A program made the position numbers and the translations under genes. From Kocuria palustris (lineage in GTDB: Bacteria > Actinomycetota > Actinomycetes > Actinomycetales > Micrococcaceae), in NCBI RefSeq assembly GCF_007666205.1, contig NZ_VDOR01000004.1, positions 1 to 64,000 on the forward strand: a stretch of DNA of 64,000 nt, read 5' to 3'. How positions within the stretch are numbered: position 1 is the stretch's first letter; every line of letters starts with the position of its first letter. Below are positions 1 through 8,513 of the stretch, one piece after another. Under the pieces are notes generated by a model. The model worked only from the letters and a program-made list of their open reading frames with translations, was not told where the DNA came from and searched no databases.

Positions 1-56
1 TGGGCTATCTGACACCATCAGAGAAGCTCGCAGAGTTCCTTGCGCTCACCGCTTGA
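1..56 (+). CDS. IS30-family transposase, C-terminal fragment (cut by window edge)
   Basis: The frame beginning at base 3 reads [17 protein letters not shown] and then stops at TGA 54-56. A 'TLGY.TPxEKLAEL' tail is the usual end of IS30-family DDE transposases, enzymes that move the element by cut-out circles and insertion. Only this tail is visible; the catalytic core lies left of the window. It sits directly against the truncated wecB on the opposite strand. Confidence 0.65.
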   Translation, partial: GYLTPSEKLAEFLALTA

Positions 57-63
57 ATCCGCC
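1..63 (+). mobile_element. 3' end of an IS30-family insertion sequence
   Basis: The first 56 bases encode the C-terminus of an IS30-type transposase. The element appears to end near base 63, because from there the reverse strand reads as intact wecB. Read from the outside inwards on the minus strand, the end begins GGCGGATTCAAGCGGTGAGC, which looks like an IS30-type terminal repeat; the transposase stop codon lies inside it. The exact edge and the target duplication cannot be fixed without the left end, which is outside the window. Confidence 0.7.
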
Positions 64-215
64 ATCTCGTTGACCTGATCGAGCATCTCCCGGTGCTGGC
101 CGGTGACGGTCACGACGCACTCGAAGTCGGGAGAGGCCTGCAGCGCCTTCACGATCGGGGCCATCTTGATGGCCTCCGGACGGGTGCCGTAGATGGGCAT
201 GACGGTCAGCGGCAT
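64..215 (-). pseudogene. wecB: UDP-N-acetylglucosamine 2-epimerase, truncated N-terminus
   Basis: From ATG 213-215 the product starts [20 protein letters not shown] and continues to about residue 50 (DQVNEM). This is the conserved N-terminal nucleotide-binding segment (GTRPEAIK) of non-hydrolysing UDP-GlcNAc 2-epimerases, which make UDP-ManNAc for cell-surface polysaccharides. The family is about 360-380 residues. Here the reading frame runs into the IS30 end near base 63 and stops at base 18 after unrelated residues. An AAGGG ribosome site lies about 7 bases upstream of the start, so the 5' end is intact and the loss is due to the insertion. The rest of the gene may survive beyond the element, outside the window. 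Confidence 0.75.
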
Positions 216-551
216 CGCTCACCCTTTCACTCGCCTGCTGGGGAACTCACAGGAGAGTCTCACACAGCTGTCCCCCATTCGGGCCGCGAGCTCGCGGTGT
301 CGTGCACATGTCGGGGGGCCTCGACCCTGCGCCGGCAGGCTCCGCCGCGGGTCAGGCCCCGGGCGGCGGCATGTGCAGGCGGCGCCCGGGTCGGCGACAT
401 CATCCGACGCACCGTGACTGTGAGCACACACGGGAACAGTGATGGGCAATACAGTCTGAATCAGTGCGGTCCGCTCCCGGAGGGCGGACCGCATCGGACA
501 GCTGAACGAGGAGGCGCCGTCAGGGCGCCGCAGGCTCGAGGAGATGCCGGG
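216..551. other. Intergenic region between wecB remnant and the 552 gene
   Basis: This stretch of 336 bases lies between two divergent starts and should hold both promoters. No convincing coding frame is seen. The one structure I can support is an inverted repeat, GCGGTCCGC at 466-474 with GCGGACCGC at 484-492 (9-bp perfect stem, 9-base loop). It lies about 60 bases before the 552 start and could be a leader hairpin. No clear -35/-10 pair could be chosen. Confidence 0.4.
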
Positions 552-1265
552 ATGATGACGGATCGCAGCACTGCACCCGTGACCGTGCTGATGCGGATGG
601 ATGACACCGCAGGCCGGCCGATCGAGATCGAGCGCGATGTCCTGCGGCGGGCGTACATCGCCCTCCAGGGCCTGGGGCGGCAGATCTTCGCCCAGTGCCG
701 CCCGGCCGAGCGCGTCGCCGCCGAATCGCTGAGCATGAGCTTCGTCGAGCCGGGCCCCGGAGAGGTCGTCTTCGAGCTCGAGATCGCCCAGGACAGGCCG
801 CGTCGCTCCCCGGAGCACCGGCCAGACCGTACGCGAGGGGCCATCGTTCCGGTCTCGAGCCAGAACCGGGCCCTGCAGCTCACGGCGCAGACCCTCGTGG
901 AGATCGTGCGCACCGTCTCGTTCCTCCTGGCCGCCCGGCAGACGGCCCGGGAGGTCCACGAGGACCACATCGACCTCATCGATGCGGACACCGGGCGGCG
1001 GACGCGGGTCTCTCCGCACGTGGATCGGGGGCTGCGGCAGGACCTGTTCACGCACGAGGTGCGCGAGTTCCTCTCCGGGCTCACGCGCGACGGCGTCGGT
1101 GCGGTCTCGCTGGCCATCGGCGGGCGGCTGCAGCGCAGCCAGATCCAGCATCCGGTGATCGCCACCGACCGATCCCTGGCCTTCGCGAGCGGGACGCCCC
1201 TGCCGCTGCCCCTGGACGCTCCTGCCGACCCGGACGCACGGGCGTCGCCGCCCGGCGCGGCCTGA
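552..1265 (+). CDS. Unrecognised protein, 237 aa
   Basis: I do not recognise a family. The start is the first of two adjacent ATG codons (552 and 555), behind a GAGGAG site. The predicted product is soluble, without signal peptide or membrane segments. It mixes charged and hydrophobic stretches such as VLRRAYIALQGLGRQIF (about residues 35-50), a helix-like QTLVEIVRTVSFLLAARQ (about 115-132), and a proline/alanine-rich tail after about residue 215. Codon use matches its neighbours, so it looks like a true resident gene. It converges on the next gene with only 20 bases between the stops. The same frame is open upstream to base 93, but that part reads as low-complexity noise. Confidence 0.65.
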   Translation: MMTDRSTAPVTVLMRMDDTAGRPIEIERDVLRRAYIALQGLGRQIFAQCRPAERVAAESLSMSFVEPGPGEVVFELEIAQDRPRRSPEHRPDRTRGAIVPVSSQNRALQLTAQTLVEIVRTVSFLLAARQTAREVHEDHIDLIDADTGRRTRVSPHVDRGLRQDLFTHEVREFLSGLTRDGVGAVSLAIGGRLQRSQIQHPVIATDRSLAFASGTPLPLPLDAPADPDARASPPGAA

Positions 1266-1285
1266 GGGACGGGTGCGGCGTCGAC

Positions 1286-2110
1286 TCAGAGCCTGGGGCC
1301 GGGCGGCTCCATGGGGGGATCGCCACGTCGACCCGGGCCCCGGGGACCGACGTCTCCCTGGAGCCGCCGAGCGGAGTCGCCGCGCTCCTGCCGGGTCATC
1401 AGGCCGCTGAGCGGATCCGCTCCCGTGTCCACGGACTCGAACAGGGGCACGACGCCCCGGTCCGAGATCGCCTCCCACAGCCCGCTCGGCACCTCGATGA
1501 TGGATTCGCTGCGGCGCCGCTCCGAGTCCATGCCCCGGATCAGGGTGATCGTCCCGCTGTCCTGGGCGAAGACGTGCTTGAGGTCCTCCGCACCGGCCCG
1601 GGCATCGGGGCTGGCGCCCATGATGCGGAAGATCGACCACGGCACGCGCATCACGTAGCAGCCGTCCACGACCATCGGCACGAGTCCGGTGCCGTCCGGC
1701 ATGGTCCCCAGGGTGACGGAGGACGAGGCGACGATCACGGGCAGCATCTCCACGCCCGAGAGCACCGTCTCGGCCGCATTGTGCAGGTGCTGCGTCGCGT
1801 CCTCGAGTCCTCGGGCGCCGCGCGGGGCCATCAGGCGGCGGCGCAGCGGGCGGGCGTCGCGCATGTCGGCCACCAGCTCGTAGTCCCCGGGTCCCGTGCG
1901 GGTCATCCGCACATGCACGGGGTCCGCCCCGTAGACATCGAAGCCGTCGTCCTCGAGGCCGTGGCGCACGAGCTTCTCGAATCCCCGGCGCACGAGCTCG
2001 GCCTGGGCCGAGGGGAGGTCGACCGGCGTGCCGGCCCGGGACAGGTGCAGTCCGGTGCGCTCGGTGGCTATCAGCGGCGCAGACATGGGGCCCGGCATCG
2101 ATGACCTCAT
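1286..2110 (-). CDS. Unrecognised protein, 274 aa
   Basis: No family is recognised. The protein has an ordered central part (about residues 30-225) with alternating strands, for example LPVIVASSSVTLGTMPDGTG and MVVDGCYVMRVPWSIF. A basic, Gly/Pro/Arg-rich tail (about 240-274) is probably disordered. No signal peptide or membrane segment is visible. Starts at 2110, 2098 or 2086 are possible; none has a strong ribosome site, and the shorter forms would remove MRSSMPGP. It faces the 552 gene tail to tail and lies downstream of, but 236 bases away from, the ABC1 kinase gene on the same strand. Confidence 0.65.
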   Translation of the reverse strand: MRSSMPGPMSAPLIATERTGLHLSRAGTPVDLPSAQAELVRRGFEKLVRHGLEDDGFDVYGADPVHVRMTRTGPGDYELVADMRDARPLRRRLMAPRGARGLEDATQHLHNAAETVLSGVEMLPVIVASSSVTLGTMPDGTGLVPMVVDGCYVMRVPWSIFRIMGASPDARAGAEDLKHVFAQDSGTITLIRGMDSERRRSESIIEVPSGLWEAISDRGVVPLFESVDTGADPLSGLMTRQERGDSARRLQGDVGPRGPGRRGDPPMEPPGPRL

Positions 2111-2346
2111 CTCGGTGGTGCAGGCGGAGACGTATGGGGGGGCTCACGCCGCGCCGTCGGCCCGGGGCGCGCAGGGGGTCGCGACCGGGCAGCGGCAGGC
2201 GACCACGGGTCGCAGCGGATCCCGTCGAAGCGGAGCGGAGATGAGCGTATGCCATGCGTCGCGGCCGGTGCGCTCGGAACTGCTCAGCCGCCTGATTATT
2301 CGCGAAGATTTCATGGGCGGGGCGCCGCCGGGGGCGTCCCGGCCGA

Positions 2347-4038
2347 TCAGCGGGTGCGGCGCCGCCGCTCCCGGAGCGTGGAGACGATCCTGCGCACCCT
2401 CGGCGTGGCCGATGAGGCCGCGAGGTAGGCCGAGAGCGCTCCGACCGTCCCGGTGCCGGTGACCATCAGCGGGACCTGGAGGGGACGGAAGCGCCCCGGG
2501 TCGGAGGCGACCACGTGCGAGATCCCGTTGATGCTGGCCGCGATCACGGCGCCGGCGATCACCTGGTGCCCGATGCGCTCGCCGCGGTTGAGCAGGGGCT
2601 CGAGCTCGTCGGCGCGCAGGTGGACGTCGAACCCGCCGTTCTCCAGCACGGTGAAGACCCGCCGCAGGACGTCCGGGGCCTCCTGACCCAGCTGCGCGGC
2701 GTCCTGCAGGATGTCGCGCACCCGGGCCATGAGGGCGTCGGGGGACAGGCGACGGGCGACGAAGCGCCGGGCGTAGGGCCTGATCACCGCGATCAGGTCG
2801 AAATCGGGATCCAGCCCCTTGCCGATGGACTCGGCGGTGATGACCATCCGCAGGAATAGCGCCGACTCGCGGGGCAGGCGCAGCCGGTGGCGGCGCAGGC
2901 AGGCCACCAGATCGGAGAGCAGCGCGGTCATCCGCACCTCGGCCAGCGGCCGGTCGGCGTAGCTGCGGATCATGGACTCGACGTCGCGGTCCAGCGCGAT
3001 CCGGTCCAGGTCCTCGGGGGCCCGGTCGGTGAGCTTGAGCAGCCCGGAGGTCGCGCGGCGGGCATTGCCCTGGGAGACCCCCACCAGCATGGTCACGAGC
3101 GCATCGCGGAACTCCTCGGACAGCGACCCGACCATGCCGAAGTCGATCATCGCGATCGAGCCGTCGGCGTGGACGAAGAGGTTGCCGGGATGCGGGTCGG
3201 CGTGGAAGAAGCCGTGCTCGAAGATCATCTGGCACAGGATCTCGGTCGCGGTCACGGCCAGCTCGTGGCGATCGACTCCGGCGGCCTCGAGGGCCTCGTG
3301 GTCGGTGATCTTCATGCCCGACATGCGCTCGGTCGTCAGCACGCGCGACGACGTCGCCTGCCAGACCACCGCGGGGACGATCAGCGACGGGTGCCCGGCG
3401 AAGCACTCGCGCATCCGCTCCGTGCTGCGCGCCTCCGCCAGGTAGTCGAGCTCATCGCGCATCGAGGCCGCGAACTGGTCCACGAGTCCGGTGAGGTCCT
3501 GCGAGCCCACGCCGGGCCAGTACCGCGTGAGCAGCACCGCCAGCTCCCGCAGGATCTCCAGATCGCGGTTGACGGCGTCGACGATCCCGGGGCGGCGGAT
3601 CTTGACGACCACGTCCATGCCCTCGTACACGGCGGTGTGGGCCTGGCCGATCGAGCCGGTGGCCAGGGGGACCGGGTCGATGTGGCGCAGGATCTCCTCG
3701 GCCGCGGTGTCCGGCTCCTCGGCCAGCAGCTCGCGGATGCGCTCCGGTGGGATCGGCGGCGACGAGTCCTGCAGGCGCGCGAGCTCGCGGGCGTACTCCT
3801 GGGGCAGCAGATCCGGCCGGGTGGAGGCCAGCTGCCCGAGCTTCACGAAGGTCGGTCCGAGCTCCTCCAGGGCCAGCCGCAGGTGGACGGTCTGGGGGCG
3901 GACCTTGTCCGGGTCGACCAGCTTGACCCGCTCGAGCGGGGCCCGCCATTCGGGCTTGAGACCGGCCAGCACGAAGCCGAAGCCGTGCTGGGAGAGGACT
4001 TCCAGGATCTGGAAGAGGCGTTCGCGGCGAGAGAGCAT
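2347..4038 (-). CDS. ABC1/UbiB-family atypical protein kinase
   Basis: The 563-aa product has the ABC1 (AarF/UbiB/ADCK) kinase-like fold. The diagnostic KxGQ motif is seen as FVKLGQLASTRPDLLP (about residues 64-79), with an alanine/glycine-rich nucleotide loop (PLATGSIGQAH, about 123-133). The catalytic part is HADPHPGNLFV, followed by IDFGMVG. The C-terminus has two hydrophobic helices (about 505-545), which in this family anchor the protein in the membrane. Family members act as ATPases or kinases supporting isoprenoid quinone or lipid metabolism; the substrate here is unknown. Only 11 bases separate it from the upstream HIRAN-like gene, so the two are probably co-transcribed. Confidence 0.9.
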   Translation of the reverse strand: MLSRRERLFQILEVLSQHGFGFVLAGLKPEWRAPLERVKLVDPDKVRPQTVHLRLALEELGPTFVKLGQLASTRPDLLPQEYARELARLQDSSPPIPPERIRELLAEEPDTAAEEILRHIDPVPLATGSIGQAHTAVYEGMDVVVKIRRPGIVDAVNRDLEILRELAVLLTRYWPGVGSQDLTGLVDQFAASMRDELDYLAEARSTERMRECFAGHPSLIVPAVVWQATSSRVLTTERMSGMKITDHEALEAAGVDRHELAVTATEILCQMIFEHGFFHADPHPGNLFVHADGSIAMIDFGMVGSLSEEFRDALVTMLVGVSQGNARRATSGLLKLTDRAPEDLDRIALDRDVESMIRSYADRPLAEVRMTALLSDLVACLRRHRLRLPRESALFLRMVITAESIGKGLDPDFDLIAVIRPYARRFVARRLSPDALMARVRDILQDAAQLGQEAPDVLRRVFTVLENGGFDVHLRADELEPLLNRGERIGHQVIAGAVIAASINGISHVVASDPGRFRPLQVPLMVTGTGTVGALSAYLAASSATPRVRRIVSTLRERRRRTR

Positions 4039-4049
4039 GCGGGGCGGCG

Positions 4050-5411
4050 TCAGGATTCTCTGGTCGTGGCGGTCGGGGCCTGGTCCTGCGGCGCGATGAC
4101 GGGGATGTCATCGCGGGTGGCGGGGCGGCCGCCCTCCAGGGCCTCGCCGCGCCGCCCGTCCTCCGAGGGAGCGTCGCCCACCGGGGCGCGCAGGACCGAG
4201 CGCAGGTAGAGGGCCATGGCCCCGGCCGCCGCCGCGGCGATCACGCACAGGGCGGTGACGAGGGGCTCGCGTCCCAGGAAGATCAGTCCGAGCACCAGCA
4301 GAGCGGCAGTCACCAGGAGCAGCCCGATGAACGTGCCGTCGACCCCCTTCCCACCGGTGCCGCGCCGGGCGGCCTGGGAGCGGGCGGGGCGCTGCGCGTC
4401 CGCCGAGGCGGTGCGGCCGGTGCGCTCCGACCGGGCCGGGGCCCCGGTGCGGGCAGGGTCCTCTCGCACGGCCTCGTCCCCCGGGATCGCGGTCCGGGTC
4501 GAGCCGGCGCGCCCGGAGTGCTGCGTGCTGCCGCTGGTGCGGCGGCGCCTGCGCACCGGACGGGTGCGCTCGAGCTCCGAGGGCACGTAGGCGTCCGGGA
4601 CGCGATAGGACGGCGCCTCGGGCTCCAGCGGCAGGAACTCCCGCGGCAGCGTCTCGTACCACTCGTCGGGGATCATGTCGGGGCGGTCCGCCTGCACGGT
4701 CAGGGAGACCTCGAAGGCGGTGCCGCGGATGGTGCCCCAGGCGGCCGTGAGCAGATCGTGCTCGAAGGCGTGGCGGATCACCGGGATGAACTGCTCCGAG
4801 AGCTGGGTCGACAGCCGCCCGACGAGCTGCCGCTGGTGCAGCACCTCCACGATGTCCAGGTGCTCGCCGGCGGGGGTGCGGATCTGATTGACCTCGAGGG
4901 TCAGCATCAGCCGCCCCTCGCCGGTGCTCGGCAGGATCGAGTGGAGGTAGTCCGCGTGGTCCTGCTCGTCGAGGACCTTGATGGACGAGCCCTGGGGGAG
5001 CACGGTCGCGCGCTGCGGTGCCGAGTTCAGCGGGAAGAGCAGGTCCGGGGCCGAGAGGTCCAGGCGCAGATCGGCGTCGACCTCGGAGGCGTCGTCGGTC
5101 TCCACCGAGCGGGCCCGCAGGTGGGCCGTGGCCACGGCGTCGTACCCGGAGGCCACCACGCGGGTGATGGCCGGCCAGTAGCGCTCGGCGTCCTGCGGGC
5201 TGAGGTGGCCCACGCGCTGCCCGTCGATGCGCACCGTGATGGCGGTGGGATCCTGCGGGTTGTCCGGCTCCGGGACGAGCCGAGCGGGGCCGTCGTAGCT
5301 GCGCAGGACGCCGTGGGGGAGGTCGCCGAAGACGCGGGTGATCTCCGCGTCGTAGAAGTTCTCGGTCACGACCTGCAGAGATCCCCGATCGTTCAGGGCG
5401 TAGTCGGCCAT
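4050..5411 (-). CDS. HIRAN-like domain membrane protein
   Basis: The start chosen is MADYALNDRG at 5411, behind a GAGGAAGA ribosome site; an in-frame ATG at 5456 would add 15 residues. The N-terminal part (about 25-95) contains DNPQDPTAITVRIDGQRVGH with LSPQDAERY, the pattern of HIRAN-type domains. A second ordered region follows (about 130-290). Then comes a basic, disordered linker (about 295-355, RPVRRRRRTSGS). Two adjacent transmembrane helices (about 360-410) and a short acidic tail complete the protein. HIRAN domains usually bind DNA ends in helicases and nucleases; a membrane-anchored form has no obvious precedent that I can name. It lies 11 bases before the ABC1 kinase gene. Confidence 0.75.
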   Translation of the reverse strand: MADYALNDRGSLQVVTENFYDAEITRVFGDLPHGVLRSYDGPARLVPEPDNPQDPTAITVRIDGQRVGHLSPQDAERYWPAITRVVASGYDAVATAHLRARSVETDDASEVDADLRLDLSAPDLLFPLNSAPQRATVLPQGSSIKVLDEQDHADYLHSILPSTGEGRLMLTLEVNQIRTPAGEHLDIVEVLHQRQLVGRLSTQLSEQFIPVIRHAFEHDLLTAAWGTIRGTAFEVSLTVQADRPDMIPDEWYETLPREFLPLEPEAPSYRVPDAYVPSELERTRPVRRRRRTSGSTQHSGRAGSTRTAIPGDEAVREDPARTGAPARSERTGRTASADAQRPARSQAARRGTGGKGVDGTFIGLLLVTAALLVLGLIFLGREPLVTALCVIAAAAAGAMALYLRSVLRAPVGDAPSEDGRRGEALEGGRPATRDDIPVIAPQDQAPTATTRES

Positions 5412-5590
5412 GGTCTTCCTCTGCCTCCGGGGCTCGCTCTGGGCGCCGCCGTCCACTGCGGCCGGGGACGGTCGGTCGCCCGGTGAGCTCAGTCTGTCAT
5501 GCGGGTGTCCCCGAACCGGGGATTGTCCGCCGGAGCCCGGGTCCGGCCCGCGCGCCCGGGGTCACATCGGAGCAGGCTGCCCCGGTCGGC

Positions 5591-8308
5591 TCAGGGCCGC
5601 GCGGCCGCCTGGGCGCGCAGCCGGCGATGGAGCTGGTCCCGGCATTCCAGGACGATGCGGCGCAGCGCCGGATCCGCGTCCGGGTGCTGCGCCAGCCAGT
5701 GGTCGGTGCGGCGCAGGGTCTCGTCGTCCTCGGGAGCGGCCCCGGGGCGCAGATCCGCATCGCCGGGGAACAGCCCGCGGACCAGGCGGGTGGCCATGCC
5801 GATCGAGCGCGTGGACCACTCGGCCTCGAGCAGCTCGAAGTATCGCTCCCGGTACGGGGCGAGCAGACCGGGGTCCCCGAGCTGGAAGCCCTCGATCGTG
5901 GCGCTGAGCAGGTCGTTGGTCAGCTCGTGGCCCAGGATCTCGTTCCAGGCCGCGTCCTTGGCCCACCGGGTCGGGCGCGCCGCATTCGTGCGGGCCCGGC
6001 CGATCTGCGAGATGCGCGACGCATCCCGGTCGGCCTCGCCCAGGATCGAGGACTCGACGGCGTGGTTCGTGGCCACGACCGCGGTCAGCAGGCCCCAGCG
6101 CAGCTCCGGGCCCAGCACCAGCCCGGGCAGCGCGACCTCGCCGCTGAGCAGGTCCTGCGCCAGCCCGTGCGCCGAGCCGTCCCGGCATCCGAGCCGGGCG
6201 TACACCGCGGCCAGGGTGCGCTGCCGGTCCGAGCCGGGGGCAGCCGCCTGCAGCTCCTCGACCACACGGGCCAGCAGACGGGTGCGGGCCTCGGGGCGGC
6301 GGCGCGCCGGGAGATAGGCCTCGATGCCGTCGGCTGCCTGGCGCAGGACGGTCTCGAACACGGTCTCGTCGGTCTCCCGGAACAGGTGCGCCAGGGCGGC
6401 CCGGGAGAAGTCCTCGGCGTCCAGGCGGGCCTGGCGCACGTCGGTCCACAGCGTGGACCACAGCACCGCGCGGGCCATCGGATCGGGGACCGACGACAGC
6501 CGGGCCAGGGCGTCGGCGCGGGAGGCGTCGTCGAGCACGATCTCCGCGTAGTCGAGGTCCCGGTCGTTGACGACCACGACCCCGTCCGCGCCGGCCAGCC
6601 CCGACAGCTCCTGCGGCGAGCGCCCCGTGAGCGTGATCTCGACGCTGCGCTGCGGCTGCTCGGAGGGCTCCTCGTCCTCGCCGGGCGCGCCCCACACGCT
6701 CACCGCGAGCTGATGATCGCGCTCGGAGGCCTCGTCATGGGCGGTGCCGGCCGGCGTGAGCACGGCGGACGTCAGGGCGCCTGTCCGCGGGTCGCGCTCC
6801 GTCTCCAGCTGCAGGACGGTCGCTCCCGTGGTCGTGAGCCAGTCCCGGGCCCAGGCGGCGGTGTCGCGCTCGGAGGCCTCGTCGAGCACGGCGAGGAAGT
6901 CCTCCAGGCGCGCCGAGCCGAAGGCGTGTCGGCGGAAGTGGATGCGGCACGCCTGCGTGAAGGCCTCGAGGCCGACGAAAGCCACGAGCTGCTTGAGCGC
7001 CGCGGCGCCCTTGGCGTAGGTGATGCCGTCGAAGTTCTGCTTGGCGGCTGCCACGTCCGGGACGTCTGCCACGATCGGATGCGTGGTGATCATGGCGTCC
7101 TGCTGGTAGGCCCAGGCCTTGCGGCGCACGGCGAACCCGGCCCAGGCCTCGGTGAACTCCGTGGCGCCGACCGAGGCGTGGGCGCCCATGAACTCGGCGA
7201 AGGACTCCTTGAGCCACAGGTCCTCCCACCAGCGGATCGCCACCAGGTCGCCGAACCACATGTGCGCCATCTCGTGCAGCAGCGTGTTGGCCCGGCCCGC
7301 GAGCTGCTGTCGGCTGGCGCCGTCCGGGAACAGGTAGTCCTCCGTGAAGGTCACCAGCCCGGGGTTCTCCATGGCCCCCAGGTTGTACTCCGGGACGAAG
7401 GCCTGCTCGTAGGTGTCGAACGGGTACGGCAGGTCGAAGAGATCGGTGTAGAAGTCCAGACCGCGGCGGGTGAGCGCGAAGATCTCCTCCGCATCCAGGT
7501 GCTGGGCCAGCGAGGCGCGGCACCACAGATGCAGCGGAAGGCACTGCGCTCGCCGCGGATCCGACGAGCTCCACGTCGATTCGGCCCCGACGTACGGACC
7601 CGCCAGCACCGAGGTCAGATAGGCCGGGATCGGCAGGGTGGGGGAGAACTCGTGGCGCGCCGCGTCCTCGGCGCCGCCGAGGCGGGGATCCTGCGCGGTC
7701 TCCGTCGTCGGGTCGCTGAGCGGACCGGCCAGCGAGGCGGCCGGCGCGGAGATCGGGGTGCCGTTCGAGCGCACGGCCCACTCCTGCGGGGCGCTGACCC
7801 GGAAGACCCATTCGGCGCGCAGATCGGGCTGATCGAAGCAGGGCATGACCCGGTGCGCGTCGGCCGGCTCGTACTGCGTGTAGAGGTAGACCTGCCCGTC
7901 CTGCGGATCGGTGTAGCGGTGCATGCCCTCCCCGGAGCGGGAGTAGAGGGCCTCGCCGCGCACGCGCACCCGGTTCAGCGGCTGCAGGTCCTCGAGCCGG
8001 AGGCGGTCGTCCGCGAAGGCCCGGTCGATCTGCTCGCGGGTCAGCGACCGGCCGTTGACCTCGACCTCGTGGACCTCGCCCGTGAAGTCCAGGAACGTCG
8101 CCGCCGGGTCGGCGGTCCCCGCGCCGGTCTGCGCAGCGTCCCCGGCGCCCCCGTCGTCGAGGGCGAAGCTCCAGCGCACCTCGACGGGGAAGGTGCGGCG
8201 GCCGGGATCAGGCGCCCCGGTCAGGTCCAGGTCGACCTCGCAGCGGTGCGGGCGCACGCGCCGGGTCCGGTCGACGGCTTCTTCACGGGTCAGGCTGGGA
8301 GTCGGCAC
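5591..8308 (-). CDS. pepN: Aminopeptidase N, M1 family
   Basis: The product is a zinc metallo-aminopeptidase that removes N-terminal residues from peptides in the cytoplasm. The 905-aa length is slightly above the usual ~850-870 of actinobacterial PepN. The substrate-binding GAMEN motif (YNLGAMENPGLVTF) lies near residue 310. The zinc motif HExxH-18-E is seen as LLHEMAHMWFGDL with the distal Glu in KESFAE, near 345-370. The C-terminal ERAP1-like helical domain fills the last ~400 residues. The start is a GTG at 8308 (MPTPSLTREEAVDR). The gene is transcribed away from the ATP-grasp operon, with about 205 bases between them. Confidence 0.95.
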   Translation of the reverse strand: MPTPSLTREEAVDRTRRVRPHRCEVDLDLTGAPDPGRRTFPVEVRWSFALDDGGAGDAAQTGAGTADPAATFLDFTGEVHEVEVNGRSLTREQIDRAFADDRLRLEDLQPLNRVRVRGEALYSRSGEGMHRYTDPQDGQVYLYTQYEPADAHRVMPCFDQPDLRAEWVFRVSAPQEWAVRSNGTPISAPAASLAGPLSDPTTETAQDPRLGGAEDAARHEFSPTLPIPAYLTSVLAGPYVGAESTWSSSDPRRAQCLPLHLWCRASLAQHLDAEEIFALTRRGLDFYTDLFDLPYPFDTYEQAFVPEYNLGAMENPGLVTFTEDYLFPDGASRQQLAGRANTLLHEMAHMWFGDLVAIRWWEDLWLKESFAEFMGAHASVGATEFTEAWAGFAVRRKAWAYQQDAMITTHPIVADVPDVAAAKQNFDGITYAKGAAALKQLVAFVGLEAFTQACRIHFRRHAFGSARLEDFLAVLDEASERDTAAWARDWLTTTGATVLQLETERDPRTGALTSAVLTPAGTAHDEASERDHQLAVSVWGAPGEDEEPSEQPQRSVEITLTGRSPQELSGLAGADGVVVVNDRDLDYAEIVLDDASRADALARLSSVPDPMARAVLWSTLWTDVRQARLDAEDFSRAALAHLFRETDETVFETVLRQAADGIEAYLPARRRPEARTRLLARVVEELQAAAPGSDRQRTLAAVYARLGCRDGSAHGLAQDLLSGEVALPGLVLGPELRWGLLTAVVATNHAVESSILGEADRDASRISQIGRARTNAARPTRWAKDAAWNEILGHELTNDLLSATIEGFQLGDPGLLAPYRERYFELLEAEWSTRSIGMATRLVRGLFPGDADLRPGAAPEDDETLRRTDHWLAQHPDADPALRRIVLECRDQLHRRLRAQAAARP

Positions 8309-8513
8309 GGACCCATCCTAGGGAGGTCCGCGCGCCGGGCGCCTCCCGGACGCGATCGCCCTGTCCGGGCCGCGTCATGGTGCCGTCCGGGGCGCGCCCG
8401 GCCGGGGCGGCGCGAGCGCGGGGGTCCCCGCGTATGTGACACTCGTCGCGGACCGCGGCCAGAGCCCGCTGTCCGATGGGCTCTTGATGGACAAGGAAGC
8501 GGTTCCCACGACT

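Noticed and set aside
93-551. N-terminal extension of the 552 gene to base 93
   Set aside because: The added 153 codons are low-complexity, overlap the wecB remnant and have no ribosome site, while ATG 552 has one.
219-2255. A 678-codon minus-strand frame covering the 552 gene
   Set aside because: Its sequence is Arg/Gly/Pro noise, and it overlaps two better-supported frames with normal codon use.
2144-2312. A small minus-strand ORF in the gap 2111-2346, starting MKSSRIIRRLSSSERTG
   Set aside because: No ribosome site and no recognisable pattern. The 236-bp gap otherwise shows no support for a gene, so I left it unannotated.
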